Shown here in pieces: positions 27,750-36,061 of a DNA stretch of 64,000 bases. The notes under the pieces are model-generated. The model worked only from the letters and a program-made list of their open reading frames with translations. It was not told where the DNA came from and made no database searches. The stretch is from assembly GCF_046036945.1 (NCBI RefSeq), contig NZ_JBJQOQ010000007.1, positions 62,001-126,000 on the forward strand, in the 5' to 3' direction. A program made the translations under genes and the position numbers. Within the stretch, counting starts at the first letter, position 1. Each line of letters begins with the position of its first letter. Origin of the DNA: Brevibacillus_C sp046036945. Its GTDB lineage: Bacteria; Bacillota; Bacilli; Brevibacillales; Brevibacillaceae.

Positions 27750-28202
27750 TCACGAATTTGATTGCAGTCGTTTACGTTGTTCGATGGAGCGGTTCAATCG
27801 GGACAACAGCTTCGAAAAGATGTCCAGTTCGTCTTCCGTCCAGTCGTTCAGCAATTCCGCATAGGCCTCCAGACGCAGCGCTTTGGCGGCCTGAATCGCT
27901 TCCCGGCCGGACTTCGTAATCTCGACCATGCTTATCCTGGCATCTTCCGGGTGTGAATAACGGTGAATCCACCCTTTCGTATCCAATGCGGCAATTTGCC
28001 TGCTGATGGTGGAATTGTCCAATTGGAACGCCTCCGAGATGACGCCGACGGCTGACGGTCCTTCACGATCCAGCCATTTCAACAAGAGGTACGCCGACCT
28101 GTCCATCGTGCGGGCCGAACCGTCCAGCGTCCGTTTAAAATCCGCCCGTCTGAGCAGCATGACCACTTCATGCTCGATTTGTTCATAGTAAGGCTTTCTC
28201 AT
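27750..28202 (-). CDS. MarR-family transcriptional regulator
   Basis: A 150-residue winged-helix dimeric repressor. The HTH is visible in SAVGVISEAFQLDNSTISRQIAALDTKGWIHR, with the wing EDARISMVEITKSG after it. Flanking helices form the dimer. It heads a two-gene operon with the isochorismatase-fold enzyme. Two identical palindromes lie over its own promoter (28257-28288), implying autoregulation. The ligand is unknown. Confidence 0.92.
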   Translation of the reverse strand: MRKPYYEQIEHEVVMLLRRADFKRTLDGSARTMDRSAYLLLKWLDREGPSAVGVISEAFQLDNSTISRQIAALDTKGWIHRYSHPEDARISMVEITKSGREAIQAAKALRLEAYAELLNDWTEDELDIFSKLLSRLNRSIEQRKRLQSNS

Positions 28203-28256
28203 GTGTTTCCCCTTTTCCGTTGTTTGATGCCCTTTTCAGAGAATCCTCAAGATATC

Positions 28257-28288
28257 TGTATTGTACAGCTATTTATTTGTATTGTACA
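28257..28288 (-). promoter_or_regulatory. MarR promoter with two operator palindromes
   Basis: TGTATTGTACA occurs twice (28257-28267 and 28278-28288), 21 bases apart, so on the same DNA face. Read on the minus strand, -35 TGTACA (28283-28288), a 17-base spacer and -10 TACAAT (28260-28265) fall inside the two palindromes. A dimer on each would block polymerase. Confidence 0.65.
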
Positions 28289-28331
28289 GATATAGGAAGC
28301 ATTCCATACCATCCCGGAAGAAAATCGAACG

Positions 28332-28360
28332 AAAAAAAGCGAGGGCAGTTACCCCCGCTT
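28332..28360 (-). terminator. Terminator of the fru operon
   Basis: On the minus strand AGCGGGGG pairs with CCCTCGCT (one G-T), followed by TTTTTTT. Confidence 0.7.
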
Positions 28361-28449
28361 CGGCAGACCTTACATAAAAGAGCCCGTTGCCTCTTGCACG
28401 AAACCGGCTGCCGGACGGTTGTGCATCCGGCCCGGTTTTGGAACGTATT

Positions 28450-29234
28450 TTACTCGATAGCATCCTTTTTCAACACATTCAGCATCAATGCCGTGACAAT
28501 CGTGCCGGCCAGAATGGAAACGACGTAAAGTCCCGCGTTGCCTACAACCGGCAGAACGAATAATCCGCCATGAGGGGCAGGCAATGTGCAGCCGAACAGC
28601 ATCGACAATCCGCCGGCAACCGCAGAACCGGCCATGAGGGAAGGAATCACGCGCGTCGGCGGCCATGTACGTATGGGCGATGCCTGTCGGGCAAGCTGTG
28701 ACCGCTACTACTTTTTTCAACTCCTGTTGTGTTTCCTCAGCAGCGCTTTCCTGTTCACCCTGGATTTCTTTTTCTTTTCGGGTAATAATATCCAGAACCT
28801 GTTCCTTCGTCTCTGCTTTCGTCAGCTCCTGGCGAAACGATTCGTCCATGAGCATCTGGGAGAGCAGCGCCAGCGTTTCCAGATGAGCCTGATTGGCGTC
28901 TTCCGTCGCGGCTATCATGAAGAACAGATGCGCTTTTTGCATGTCCAACGAGTCAAAATCTATGCCCTCTTTGGAAAAACCGTACGCGATGCCAGGTGAT
29001 TTGACCGCTGCTGTCTTGGCATGCGGAATGGCGATTCCTTCGCCAATTCCGGTGGAGCCCTGTGCCTCGCGGGCGAGGATCGCCTGCTTCATTCCGTCCG
29101 TGCTGTTCAGTCGTCCTGCTTCGTCCAATTTGGCAATCAGTTCATCCAGTACCGCATCTTTTGTGGAAGCAGACAAATGAAGAACAATGGTGTCTGATTT
29201 TAGCAAAATCGGCGATGCGAATCTCGTTTTCCAT
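28450..29234 (-). pseudogene. fruA: Fructose PTS transporter EIIABC, frameshifted and internally deleted
   Basis: Remains of FruA, the fructose-specific phosphotransferase permease. The expected start is ATG 29234 (GGGGAGGG upstream), reading MENEIRIAD. An extra T in GATTTTGC then throws the frame; the EIIA domain continues from about 29206 in another frame (SDTIVLHLSASTKDA, STGIGEGIAIPHAKTAA, with the phospho-His). EIIB starts (VVAVTACPTGIAHTYMAAD) but after about 20 residues jumps, out of frame, into the last 66 residues of EIIC (VIPSLMAGSAVAGG to the stop at 28450). The rest of EIIB and most of EIIC, roughly 1.1 kb by family length, is missing. It cannot transport fructose. Confidence 0.88.
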
Positions 29235-29248
29235 CGTCGCCCTCCCCT

Positions 29249-30163
29249 TTATGAAATGTCTGTGATGGTAATTTCCGAGAGAAATGCTGCTATTTTTTCA
29301 TGCGTGCAGAAGCCTTCCGACAGCGCGGTCGTGCTGCCTGCCGCTACGGCGAAGCGAAACGCGTTTTCTGTATCCATTCCCTGCGTATGGCCGTACAGGA
29401 ATCCCGCAACCATCGAGTCACCGGCACCGATCGAGTTGACCGGTTTGCGCGGCGGAATGTGGGCGACATAGGCCGCTTGTCGGTTGACAAAAACGGCACC
29501 CTGACCTGCCATCGACACGATTACGTTTTGTGCGCCCATTTGCAGCGCCCTGCGTCCCCAATCGACCGCCTCTTCCGGGGTCGCAATCGTCACGCCGAAC
29601 AGCTCGCCCAACTCCTGGTGATTGGGCTTGATGAGAAACGGTTCTTCCGACAAGCCGCTTTCCAGCGCCGGCCCTTTCGCGTCGAGGAAGATTCGGACCC
29701 CCTTGCCGCGCATCTGTTTCATGATCGTCCGGTACATATCGGACGGCAAGCTTTTCGGCACGCTGCCCGCCAGGACCAGATAATCGCCGCTTTGCAAGCG
29801 GCCGATCTGCCGAAGCAACTGCTGCAGAGAGTCTTCCGGAATGTCCGGTGAGACTCCGCTGATATCCGTTTCAGTTTGGGCCTTTATCTTTATATTGATC
29901 CTAGACTCCTGGCTGATAGGGATAAACTGATGGGAAATCCCGGCTTGTTCGATCTGCTGCTGGATAAACGCTCCTGTAAACCCGCCGACAAACCCCAATG
30001 TCGTACTGTTTACGCCAAGGAGGCGAAGGACCTTTGAGACGTTGATGCCTTTCCCGCCGGCAACCTTCCACTCTTTTTGCGCCTCGTGAATCATTCCCTG
30101 AGACAGGGCCGGCACCCACACGTGGTAGTCAATCGATGGATTCAGGGTAACTGTGTAAATCAT
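29249..30163 (-). CDS. fruK: 1-phosphofructokinase
   Basis: A 304-residue PfkB-family sugar kinase that phosphorylates fructose-1-phosphate to the 1,6-bisphosphate. It shows the N-terminal YTVTLNPSIDYHVWV, AGGKGINVSKVLRLLG and the C-terminal ATP/anion-hole NSIGAGDSMVAGFLYG with the catalytic Asp. It overlaps the fruR stop by 4 bases and lies 14 bases before the fruA remnant. It looks intact, although its substrate would normally come from FruA, which is broken here. Confidence 0.94.
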   Translation of the reverse strand: MIYTVTLNPSIDYHVWVPALSQGMIHEAQKEWKVAGGKGINVSKVLRLLGVNSTTLGFVGGFTGAFIQQQIEQAGISHQFIPISQESRINIKIKAQTETDISGVSPDIPEDSLQQLLRQIGRLQSGDYLVLAGSVPKSLPSDMYRTIMKQMRGKGVRIFLDAKGPALESGLSEEPFLIKPNHQELGELFGVTIATPEEAVDWGRRALQMGAQNVIVSMAGQGAVFVNRQAAYVAHIPPRKPVNSIGAGDSMVAGFLYGHTQGMDTENAFRFAVAAGSTTALSEGFCTHEKIAAFLSEITITDIS

Positions 30164-30915
30164 GCTTTCACCACTTTGAGAGTTGATAATCTTTCGTAAG
30201 CCTGCCTTTCCTCTTGGCTCAATCCGTCATCCGTAATGACCGTGATTTCTTGCAAGTCTCCCACTTTGGCAAAAGTGACCCGGGAAAACTTGTCAGAGTC
30301 GCACAAGACATACCGTTCATCGGAAAATTGCAGAGCCAGCTGTTTGACGTACGCCTCATCCGGATCCGGTGTGGTCAGACCGTGATGCAGGTCAATTCCA
30401 TTCATGCCGAGAAAGCATTTATCGAACCGGTATTGGCTGAGCGAATTGATCGCATCCCGCCCCACCAGCGAGAGTGTAGCCGTTTTCAATTCGCCGCCCA
30501 AAAGGATCGTCCTGATATTTCGCTTGGTTAACTGAAGGGCAATGTCCACCCCGTTTGTGACGACCATGATGTTGTGATCCGGGAGATAGGGCAGCATCTG
30601 ATACGTGGTGGTTCCCGCGTCGATGAAAATGGAGTCATGTTCTTTTATCAAACCGGCGGCAAACTTGCCGATGGCGATCTTTTCGCGCTCGCGTTTAACC
30701 GATTTTTCCAGAATCGTCGGTTCTTCGATTTTGCTTTGAAGCACAGACGCCCCGCCGTGGACCCGTTTCAGCATTCGCTGCTCCTCCAATTCGCTTAAAT
30801 CCCGGCGGATCGTCGATTCGGATGCCCCTGTCGCTTCCACAAGTTCATGAATGCCCACGAAGTCTTTTTCTTTCACTAATGCCACAATAAGTCGATGGCG
30901 TTCAGGGGTTAGCAT
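30160..30915 (-). CDS. fruR: DeoR-family regulator of the fructose operon
   Basis: A 251-residue repressor with an N-terminal DeoR HTH (EKDFVGIHELVEATGASESTIRRDL, residues about 14-40) and a sugar-phosphate-binding ISOCOT-type C-terminal domain (FIDAGTTTYQMLPYL, VTNGVDIALQL, CFLGMNGID). In fru operons this protein responds to fructose-1-phosphate. First gene of the operon. Tandem 10-base repeats overlap its promoter upstream. Confidence 0.92.
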   Translation of the reverse strand: MLTPERHRLIVALVKEKDFVGIHELVEATGASESTIRRDLSELEEQRMLKRVHGGASVLQSKIEEPTILEKSVKREREKIAIGKFAAGLIKEHDSIFIDAGTTTYQMLPYLPDHNIMVVTNGVDIALQLTKRNIRTILLGGELKTATLSLVGRDAINSLSQYRFDKCFLGMNGIDLHHGLTTPDPDEAYVKQLALQFSDERYVLCDSDKFSRVTFAKVGDLQEITVITDDGLSQEERQAYERLSTLKVVKA

Positions 30916-30962
30916 CAGTTCATCGCACCCTCCCTTCTTGCAATACCAATCGGTTTGTTTTC

Positions 30963-30991
30963 ATTATACACTCATTTTCGGTCAAAAACAA
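30963..30991 (-). promoter_or_regulatory. Promoter of the fruRKA operon
   Basis: On the minus strand: TTGTTT (30986-30991), a 17-base spacer and TATAAT (30963-30968). Confidence 0.65.
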
Positions 30992-31007
30992 TCATAAACG
31001 ATCAAAT
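30980..31007 (-). promoter_or_regulatory. Candidate FruR operator: three tandem 10-base repeats
   Basis: The minus strand reads TGATCGTTTA, TGATTGTTTT and TGACCG in direct succession. This overlaps the -35 box and upstream DNA. DeoR-type repressors commonly use direct repeats spaced by about one helical turn. Confidence 0.5.
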
Positions 31008-31043
31008 CCATTCAAGATCGCCGACGGTTATTTTCCTTGGAAC

Positions 31044-31072
31044 GAAAAAAGCCCTCCTGGCAACAGGAAGGC
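31044..31072 (-). terminator. Terminator of the VOC gene
   Basis: On the minus strand GCCTTCCTG pairs with CAGGAGGGC, followed by TTTTTTC. Confidence 0.75.
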
Positions 31073-31095
31073 ATTTGATCGTCTGCTCGCAAAAT

Positions 31096-31518
31096 TTACT
31101 CTTCAATCTCCCACGCCGGATTCCAGACGATCTCCCACAAATGGCCGTCCGGATCCAGGAAGTGGCCGGAGTATCCTCCCCAAAAGGCATCGTGCGCGGG
31201 GTCCGTAATAATGGCTCCCGCCTTTTGGGCTTGTTCCATGATCTGATCCACTTCTGCTTTACTCCCGACATTGTGGCCAATCGTCATTTCGGTGGAGCTT
31301 GGTGATCTCAGAGGGACTTTTGCCTCATGGGCGAGATCGCGCCGGTTCCAGATGGCAAGTTTGACACCTGCCTGCAAGTCGAAAAAGGCAACCGCCCCAT
31401 GTTCGAACTCCCTGCCAACGATGCCTTCTGTCGGCAAACCCAGTCCATCGCGATAAAAGGTCAGCGCCCTTTCCAGATCATCCACACCCAATGTAAGTAC
31501 GGAAATGCGTGGTTTCAT
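31096..31518 (-). CDS. VOC-family (glyoxalase-like) protein
   Basis: A 140-residue vicinal-oxygen-chelate fold protein made of two beta-alpha-beta-beta-beta halves: ISVLTLGVDDLERALTFYRDGLGLP and ...HDAFWGGYSGHFLDPDGHLWEIVWNP. The second half carries the usual DPDGHLWEI metal-site motif with its Glu. Possible roles include glyoxalase, dioxygenase or antibiotic-binding protein; none can be chosen. It sits downstream of an AraC-type gene on the same strand, separated from it by a terminator-like hairpin. Confidence 0.88.
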   Translation of the reverse strand: MKPRISVLTLGVDDLERALTFYRDGLGLPTEGIVGREFEHGAVAFFDLQAGVKLAIWNRRDLAHEAKVPLRSPSSTEMTIGHNVGSKAEVDQIMEQAQKAGAIITDPAHDAFWGGYSGHFLDPDGHLWEIVWNPAWEIEE

Positions 31519-31595
31519 CGTTTATTTCCCTCCGCAAGTCGTTTGTTTTCGTATTTATCGTAGATGATCGCATAAGTGAGTCTGAAGCAATTGTA

Positions 31596-31645
31596 AGAAA
31601 AGCTTCTAAAGAAGACCTTTCGAAGAAGCTGTTTCTTCTTTAGCG
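31596..31645 (-). terminator. Hairpin region after the AraC gene (terminator, with an alternative fold)
   Basis: CTAAAGAAGA (31606-31615) pairs perfectly with TCTTCTTTAG (31634-31643); on the minus strand AAGCTTTTCTTAC follows, so it can end the AraC transcript. A second pairing, AGCTTCT (31601-31607) with AGAAGCT (31624-31630), excludes the first. Confidence 0.55.
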
Positions 31646-31704
31646 GATGCTTTTCATGCAGGATAAGGAAGCCATCTCAGGAAGTTATATCCTGTAAAAA
31701 ACGG

Positions 31705-32520
31705 TCAAATGGAAGGAAAAACTTGTCCGGGAGACAATCCGTAAAAGCGTTTAAAATGGTGGATAAAGTGCGGCTGGTCATAGTATCCGTATTTCAGCGC
31801 GATGTCAGTTAAACGGGACGGGGGCCCCTTTTGCAGTTCCTGCAAGACGGATTGAAATCGAATGATGTCCGACAGCTCTTTCGGACTGACTCCCAATTCT
31901 TTTTGAAAAATCCTTCTTACTTTCCTTTCATTATAACCAAGTTTATCCGCTAATACGCGAACGGAAATCATTCCTTGACTGGCATACATGTGCTGCACGG
32001 CCGACAGCAGCAGCGGATCAGCCTGTGATTCATGCTGCCGCAAAAGCTGGAACAATGCGGCTTCAACCCGTTCTATCATTTCTGAAACATCATGGGCTGA
32101 CCCCACTTCTTCCACGATAAACCTCGCTTCGCTTCCCCATAACTCCTCAAGGTACACATGGTATCCGCTCAACGCAGAGACAGGATAGCGCAACAAGCGA
32201 CGTGCGCTATCCGAAAAGAAACGGATGCCAAATAAGGATTGGTTTGTCGTCAGGTTGATCGTTTCATACGCAGTCATCAACCCTACCGCAAAGGCCCCTG
32301 TTGAACAAGAGGAAGCTTTCCCATCAAAAATAATATCGACACATCCATCCGGTATAATCCGGTGCACACGTATTTTCTCTGATGCCCTAGTGTCAAGGGT
32401 CCAGTAACAAGCGACATAAGATTCCAGTCCGGCGCTTGGCAAATACTCCCGATAGCGATAATCAGGATCCGCCAATTCGTTTTGGAATGCAGGCGGCTGC
32501 ATAGGAAGATACATTCGCAT
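31705..32520 (-). CDS. AraC-family transcriptional regulator
   Basis: A 271-residue regulator with an N-terminal DUF6597-like sensor half (YREYLPSAGLESYVACYWTLD, IIPDGCVDIIF) and two C-terminal HTH motifs (ISVRVLADKLGYNERKVRRIFQKELG and LTDIALKYGYYDQPHFIHHFKRFYGLSPGQ). ATG 32520 is chosen over GTG 32532, since AAGGGGGTG lies just before it. A perfect 14-base palindrome (32545-32558) lies in its leader. The target may be itself or the VOC gene. Confidence 0.9.
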   Translation of the reverse strand: MRMYLPMQPPAFQNELADPDYRYREYLPSAGLESYVACYWTLDTRASEKIRVHRIIPDGCVDIIFDGKASSCSTGAFAVGLMTAYETINLTTNQSLFGIRFFSDSARRLLRYPVSALSGYHVYLEELWGSEARFIVEEVGSAHDVSEMIERVEAALFQLLRQHESQADPLLLSAVQHMYASQGMISVRVLADKLGYNERKVRRIFQKELGVSPKELSDIIRFQSVLQELQKGPPSRLTDIALKYGYYDQPHFIHHFKRFYGLSPGQVFPSI

Positions 32521-32544
32521 GTTACGGCCCACCCCCTTGTCGAT

Positions 32545-32558
32545 CGTGAATCTTCACG
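32545..32558. promoter_or_regulatory. 14-base palindrome upstream of the AraC gene
   Basis: CGTGAATCTTCACG is a perfect inverted repeat 25 bases before the chosen start. It could be an operator or a small leader hairpin. Confidence 0.35.
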
Positions 32559-32666
32559 TTTTTGCTAGATCGCTAGATAAATGATAACATACCATTCCTT
32601 ACATTGTTCATATCGTCCCATTTCGGGGCGGCTGATTCGCTGCACAGGATGAAAGGGGTGAGAAGT

Positions 32667-35600
32667 TCATCCAGATCGGTTCAGATAGCGATCGATTTCC
32701 GCCAGTACATGCGGGGAGATCCGTTTGTTTTGCGTAGGTTCGGCTGCAAGCTGCGGCAGCGGACGCGCTGCGACGACTTTAGGCGAACCGTTCATTTCAC
32801 GGCAGCGGATGAGATATTCCTCCTTGCCGGAATTTTGGTAGAGCTCTTCATTCAGTTGAAGCGCCTTGCTCCGATACTCGGGCGATTGCGGATTCAGCTT
32901 CCACATGGCGAATAGAACGGCAGCCTGTTCTTGGCGGCGAGAGGATTGTTCCCGCAGCCGTTCCAACTGCTCCATGGCTTCAGCAGAAGTAATCCGCCCT
33001 ACATCTGTCTTGAGAAGCGACAGCTGTACAAGCAGGGTGACCCGCAAGTCTTTCCGTTTTAGCCGCTCAGCGATATGGAGTGCCTCTTCAGCGGCCTCTA
33101 CAGCACCTTCGTATTGATTCTGACGCTGCCGCAGCAAGCTCGTGAAATAAAGCGCTTCACATTCGAAGAAGGGAATATGCTGCTGCTTTGCCAGTCTCCT
33201 CGAGAGTCCGATCAGATGACCGGCCTCCTCGTACCGGTGCTGGGTCATAAGATTGCATCCTTCTATGCCGAGCACAACGGCGGCGATATGCAAATCCTTG
33301 ATCAAGACCGCTTCTTCAAGACAAAAGGCGATGCATTGCTCCGCTTGTACGCGGGATCCGTGCAAATGATAATACTTGCCCAACATGCCGACAGCCATGG
33401 CGAAACTCATCCGGGCCCCGAGCGATTTGCTGATCTCTATCTTTTCGAGAATGTGGTCATAAGCCAGGTCCATATCGTCCGTTTCAAAATAAACCAGGGC
33501 CAATCCGCCCATCGCTTCTGCGGCGAAATACTCCTCCCGGAGCTTTGCCGCCAGCCTGATTTGCCTATGGAACCAATGAATGGCCTGGTCATATTCGCAT
33601 TGGTCATAATACAGGAATCCGATGAAACCGAAGAACCGGCAGTCATCCCGGGTGCGATTGCCGACATCGGGCAATTCCATTCTTTGCGTCAAATAATGCA
33701 GCGATTGGTCGTAATCTCCCTCGTAATAATACAGGATGCCGAGCGTTCCGTATACGTAGCTCAGTCCATCCTTGTCCTCCAACAGCGTAAACTGTTGAAG
33801 TGCCCGTTCCAAATGAATTTTCGCTTCCTCATACTTTCCTTGCAAGCGCAAGCAATTGCCAAGCGCAGTGTCGCAGTGGGCTCGTTCTGCACGCGTCACG
33901 GAGTAACCGAAGCGTTGAAGCCAATTCCTGTAGGTTTTCTCCGCTTCGGTCCAATCTCCTACAACAATCATAGCATCGCCCAGTTTCATCAGGATCGGCA
34001 GGACCTGTTCGGAAGGCAGCAAACTGCTTAGTTTCTTGTAATATTTCATCCTCGTTTCATTGGCATAGAGCTTCTCTGCTGCTGACGCAGCCATTTTGTA
34101 AAAGGCAATGGCCTGTTTTTCCGAACCGGCAAGCTCGTAATGAAAGGCGATTTCCGCAGCGACGGCTTCGGGCTGGTCCCGGTAGAAGGCGAGCAGTCCG
34201 GCAGCGATTTGCCGGTGGCACATGCGGCGTCTGCTCTCATTTGTCAATTTGTAGGCGGTTTCCTTGATGATGTCGTGGGTGAAATCGTACTGCCCCGTAT
34301 TGTCTTCCTGCATCACTTTGAGCTGGACCAGCTGTTCCAGTCTTTCGAGGATCGTTTCTTCCTTCAAGTCCAGGATGAACGCCGTCAAAGCGGGTGACAC
34401 GGGCCTCCCGACTGCGGCAATCGTGGTGACGAGTTTTCGGTTTTCCGGCGACAGCCGGCCCAATCGGTTTTCAATGACTGTTTTTACCAGCGGGGACAGC
34501 GGAATCTCGCTGCCGCTGAACGTTTGCGATTCCCGCAGTGTTTCCACGATAAAAAGCGGATTGCCGCCGGTTTTTGCGTATAAGCCAGCCGAGAACCGGT
34601 CCGCCAAAGCGTTGCCGACATTCGCGGCCACCAGCCGCTTCGTTTCTTCCTCGGTAAGCGGTGCAAGTTCGATTTTCGTCAGTTTCCGTTCGATTTGAAG
34701 CCCGGAAAAAAAGTCTCCAAGGACATCGTCCGGATACTCGTCCGTTCTCATCGTCGCGATGACGAGCAGTCTGACATTGGAATCGCCGCGCAGAAGATAG
34801 GAGAGCAGCTGGAGCGTCTCCCGGTCGCTCCATTGAATGTCGTCCAGGATCAACAGCAGCGGCTGCCTGGCCAGCAGCATCCGCTCGATTGCGCTATACC
34901 AGCGGTTAAGCTGCCAGTTTTCCTGGATAGGATTTGGCAGCACCATGTCAGGGTATCGTTCCAACAACTCCGGCAGCAGGCGGGACAATTCCGACAGGGC
35001 TGCCGGACAGAGCTCCGGCAAGGGAAGGCTTCTCAGCCATACAGTGACCGGCGTGTAAGACAGCGCTTTCACTGACGGAAAGCAGCCGGCAAATGACGTG
35101 TACCCTCCCTGACTCTCCACCCATTGTTTGAATTCCAGGGCCAATCTGGTTTTGCCGATACCTGCTTCCCCTTTCAATACCAGCAAGGTGCTGCTGCCGT
35201 CCGCTGCCTGCTTCCAGACGCGAAACAGGTGCCCCCATTCTTCGATTCTGCCAATCAGCGGCGCAGGACTTTGAGCGGCGGCCTGTCGTTCGTCGCCATT
35301 TTGCATGAGCATCTCCAAAAGCTGCGTGGTTTCCCGAGCAGGTTCGATCCCCAACTCGTGCTGCAGGGAGCGGCGCAGCTGCCGATACAACTGCACGACG
35401 TCCGCCATGTCTTTATTAAGGGCATGCAGCCGCATCAGCGTGCGATACGTTTCTTCTCTCAATTTATCCTGGGCTAGCAGCTTGTTTGCGAATGAGATGG
35501 CTGTAGGGTACTCTCGCCGGCTTTCTAAATGGGAAATCAGACTATCGAGCACGTTCATATACATCTGGGCCAGCTGTTCCCGCCTCGCTCCGAGCCATTC

Positions 35601-36008
35601 CTCGTAAAAACCAGGCAAGAGTTCGCCCCTGTACAGTTCTTCTGCCTTGTGGAGCTCGTAGAGGGTTTTGCCTTTCGCCGCCTGCTCAAACTCGCTTACA
35701 TCCGAGTAGAAGGGCAGCCCATGATTCCACTGAATAGAGGCTGGAGTGATCGTGAGATATCGGTTGACCTGGGGAAGGGACTCCCGCAGATCGTGCAAGA
35801 GTTTCCGCAAATTGGAGAGGGCTTGCTTTTCGGTAGAATCTGGCCAGAAATCAAAGGCAATCTTCTTCCTGCTGTGCGGAATGTCAGGGGTGAGAGCCAA
35901 GTATGCCAGCAGCAGCCTTACCTTTCCGGCGGAAATAACCATCGTACACTCGTCGTTGTCGAAGGTGACTTTTAAACCGCCCAGCAGTTGAAAATGACAG
36001 CCCGCCAA
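32667..36008 (-). CDS. Giant BTAD-AAA-TPR transcriptional regulator
   Basis: A 1113-residue regulator of the AfsR/SARP-like class. Order: OmpR-like DNA-binding domain (about 5-100), bacterial transcriptional activator domain (about 110-235), AAA/NB-ARC-type ATPase with Walker A LKGEAGIGKTRLALEF (about 280) and Walker B LLLILDDIQWSD (about 386), helical arm, then a long run of TPR repeats (about 620-1010). Such STAND-type proteins bind ATP and sense a ligand or protein through the TPRs before activating transcription. TTG start at 36008, AGGGGGAG six bases upstream. It lies 53 bases after a secreted stalk-protein gene. No target is known. Confidence 0.9.
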   Translation of the reverse strand: MAGCHFQLLGGLKVTFDNDECTMVISAGKVRLLLAYLALTPDIPHSRKKIAFDFWPDSTEKQALSNLRKLLHDLRESLPQVNRYLTITPASIQWNHGLPFYSDVSEFEQAAKGKTLYELHKAEELYRGELLPGFYEEWLGARREQLAQMYMNVLDSLISHLESRREYPTAISFANKLLAQDKLREETYRTLMRLHALNKDMADVVQLYRQLRRSLQHELGIEPARETTQLLEMLMQNGDERQAAAQSPAPLIGRIEEWGHLFRVWKQAADGSSTLLVLKGEAGIGKTRLALEFKQWVESQGGYTSFAGCFPSVKALSYTPVTVWLRSLPLPELCPAALSELSRLLPELLERYPDMVLPNPIQENWQLNRWYSAIERMLLARQPLLLILDDIQWSDRETLQLLSYLLRGDSNVRLLVIATMRTDEYPDDVLGDFFSGLQIERKLTKIELAPLTEEETKRLVAANVGNALADRFSAGLYAKTGGNPLFIVETLRESQTFSGSEIPLSPLVKTVIENRLGRLSPENRKLVTTIAAVGRPVSPALTAFILDLKEETILERLEQLVQLKVMQEDNTGQYDFTHDIIKETAYKLTNESRRRMCHRQIAAGLLAFYRDQPEAVAAEIAFHYELAGSEKQAIAFYKMAASAAEKLYANETRMKYYKKLSSLLPSEQVLPILMKLGDAMIVVGDWTEAEKTYRNWLQRFGYSVTRAERAHCDTALGNCLRLQGKYEEAKIHLERALQQFTLLEDKDGLSYVYGTLGILYYYEGDYDQSLHYLTQRMELPDVGNRTRDDCRFFGFIGFLYYDQCEYDQAIHWFHRQIRLAAKLREEYFAAEAMGGLALVYFETDDMDLAYDHILEKIEISKSLGARMSFAMAVGMLGKYYHLHGSRVQAEQCIAFCLEEAVLIKDLHIAAVVLGIEGCNLMTQHRYEEAGHLIGLSRRLAKQQHIPFFECEALYFTSLLRQRQNQYEGAVEAAEEALHIAERLKRKDLRVTLLVQLSLLKTDVGRITSAEAMEQLERLREQSSRRQEQAAVLFAMWKLNPQSPEYRSKALQLNEELYQNSGKEEYLIRCREMNGSPKVVAARPLPQLAAEPTQNKRISPHVLAEIDRYLNRSG

Positions 36009-36061
36009 CCCGCTCTCCCCCTCGCCGCATGTCTAACCTTGCAAATCCCTGCCAGGCAAGA

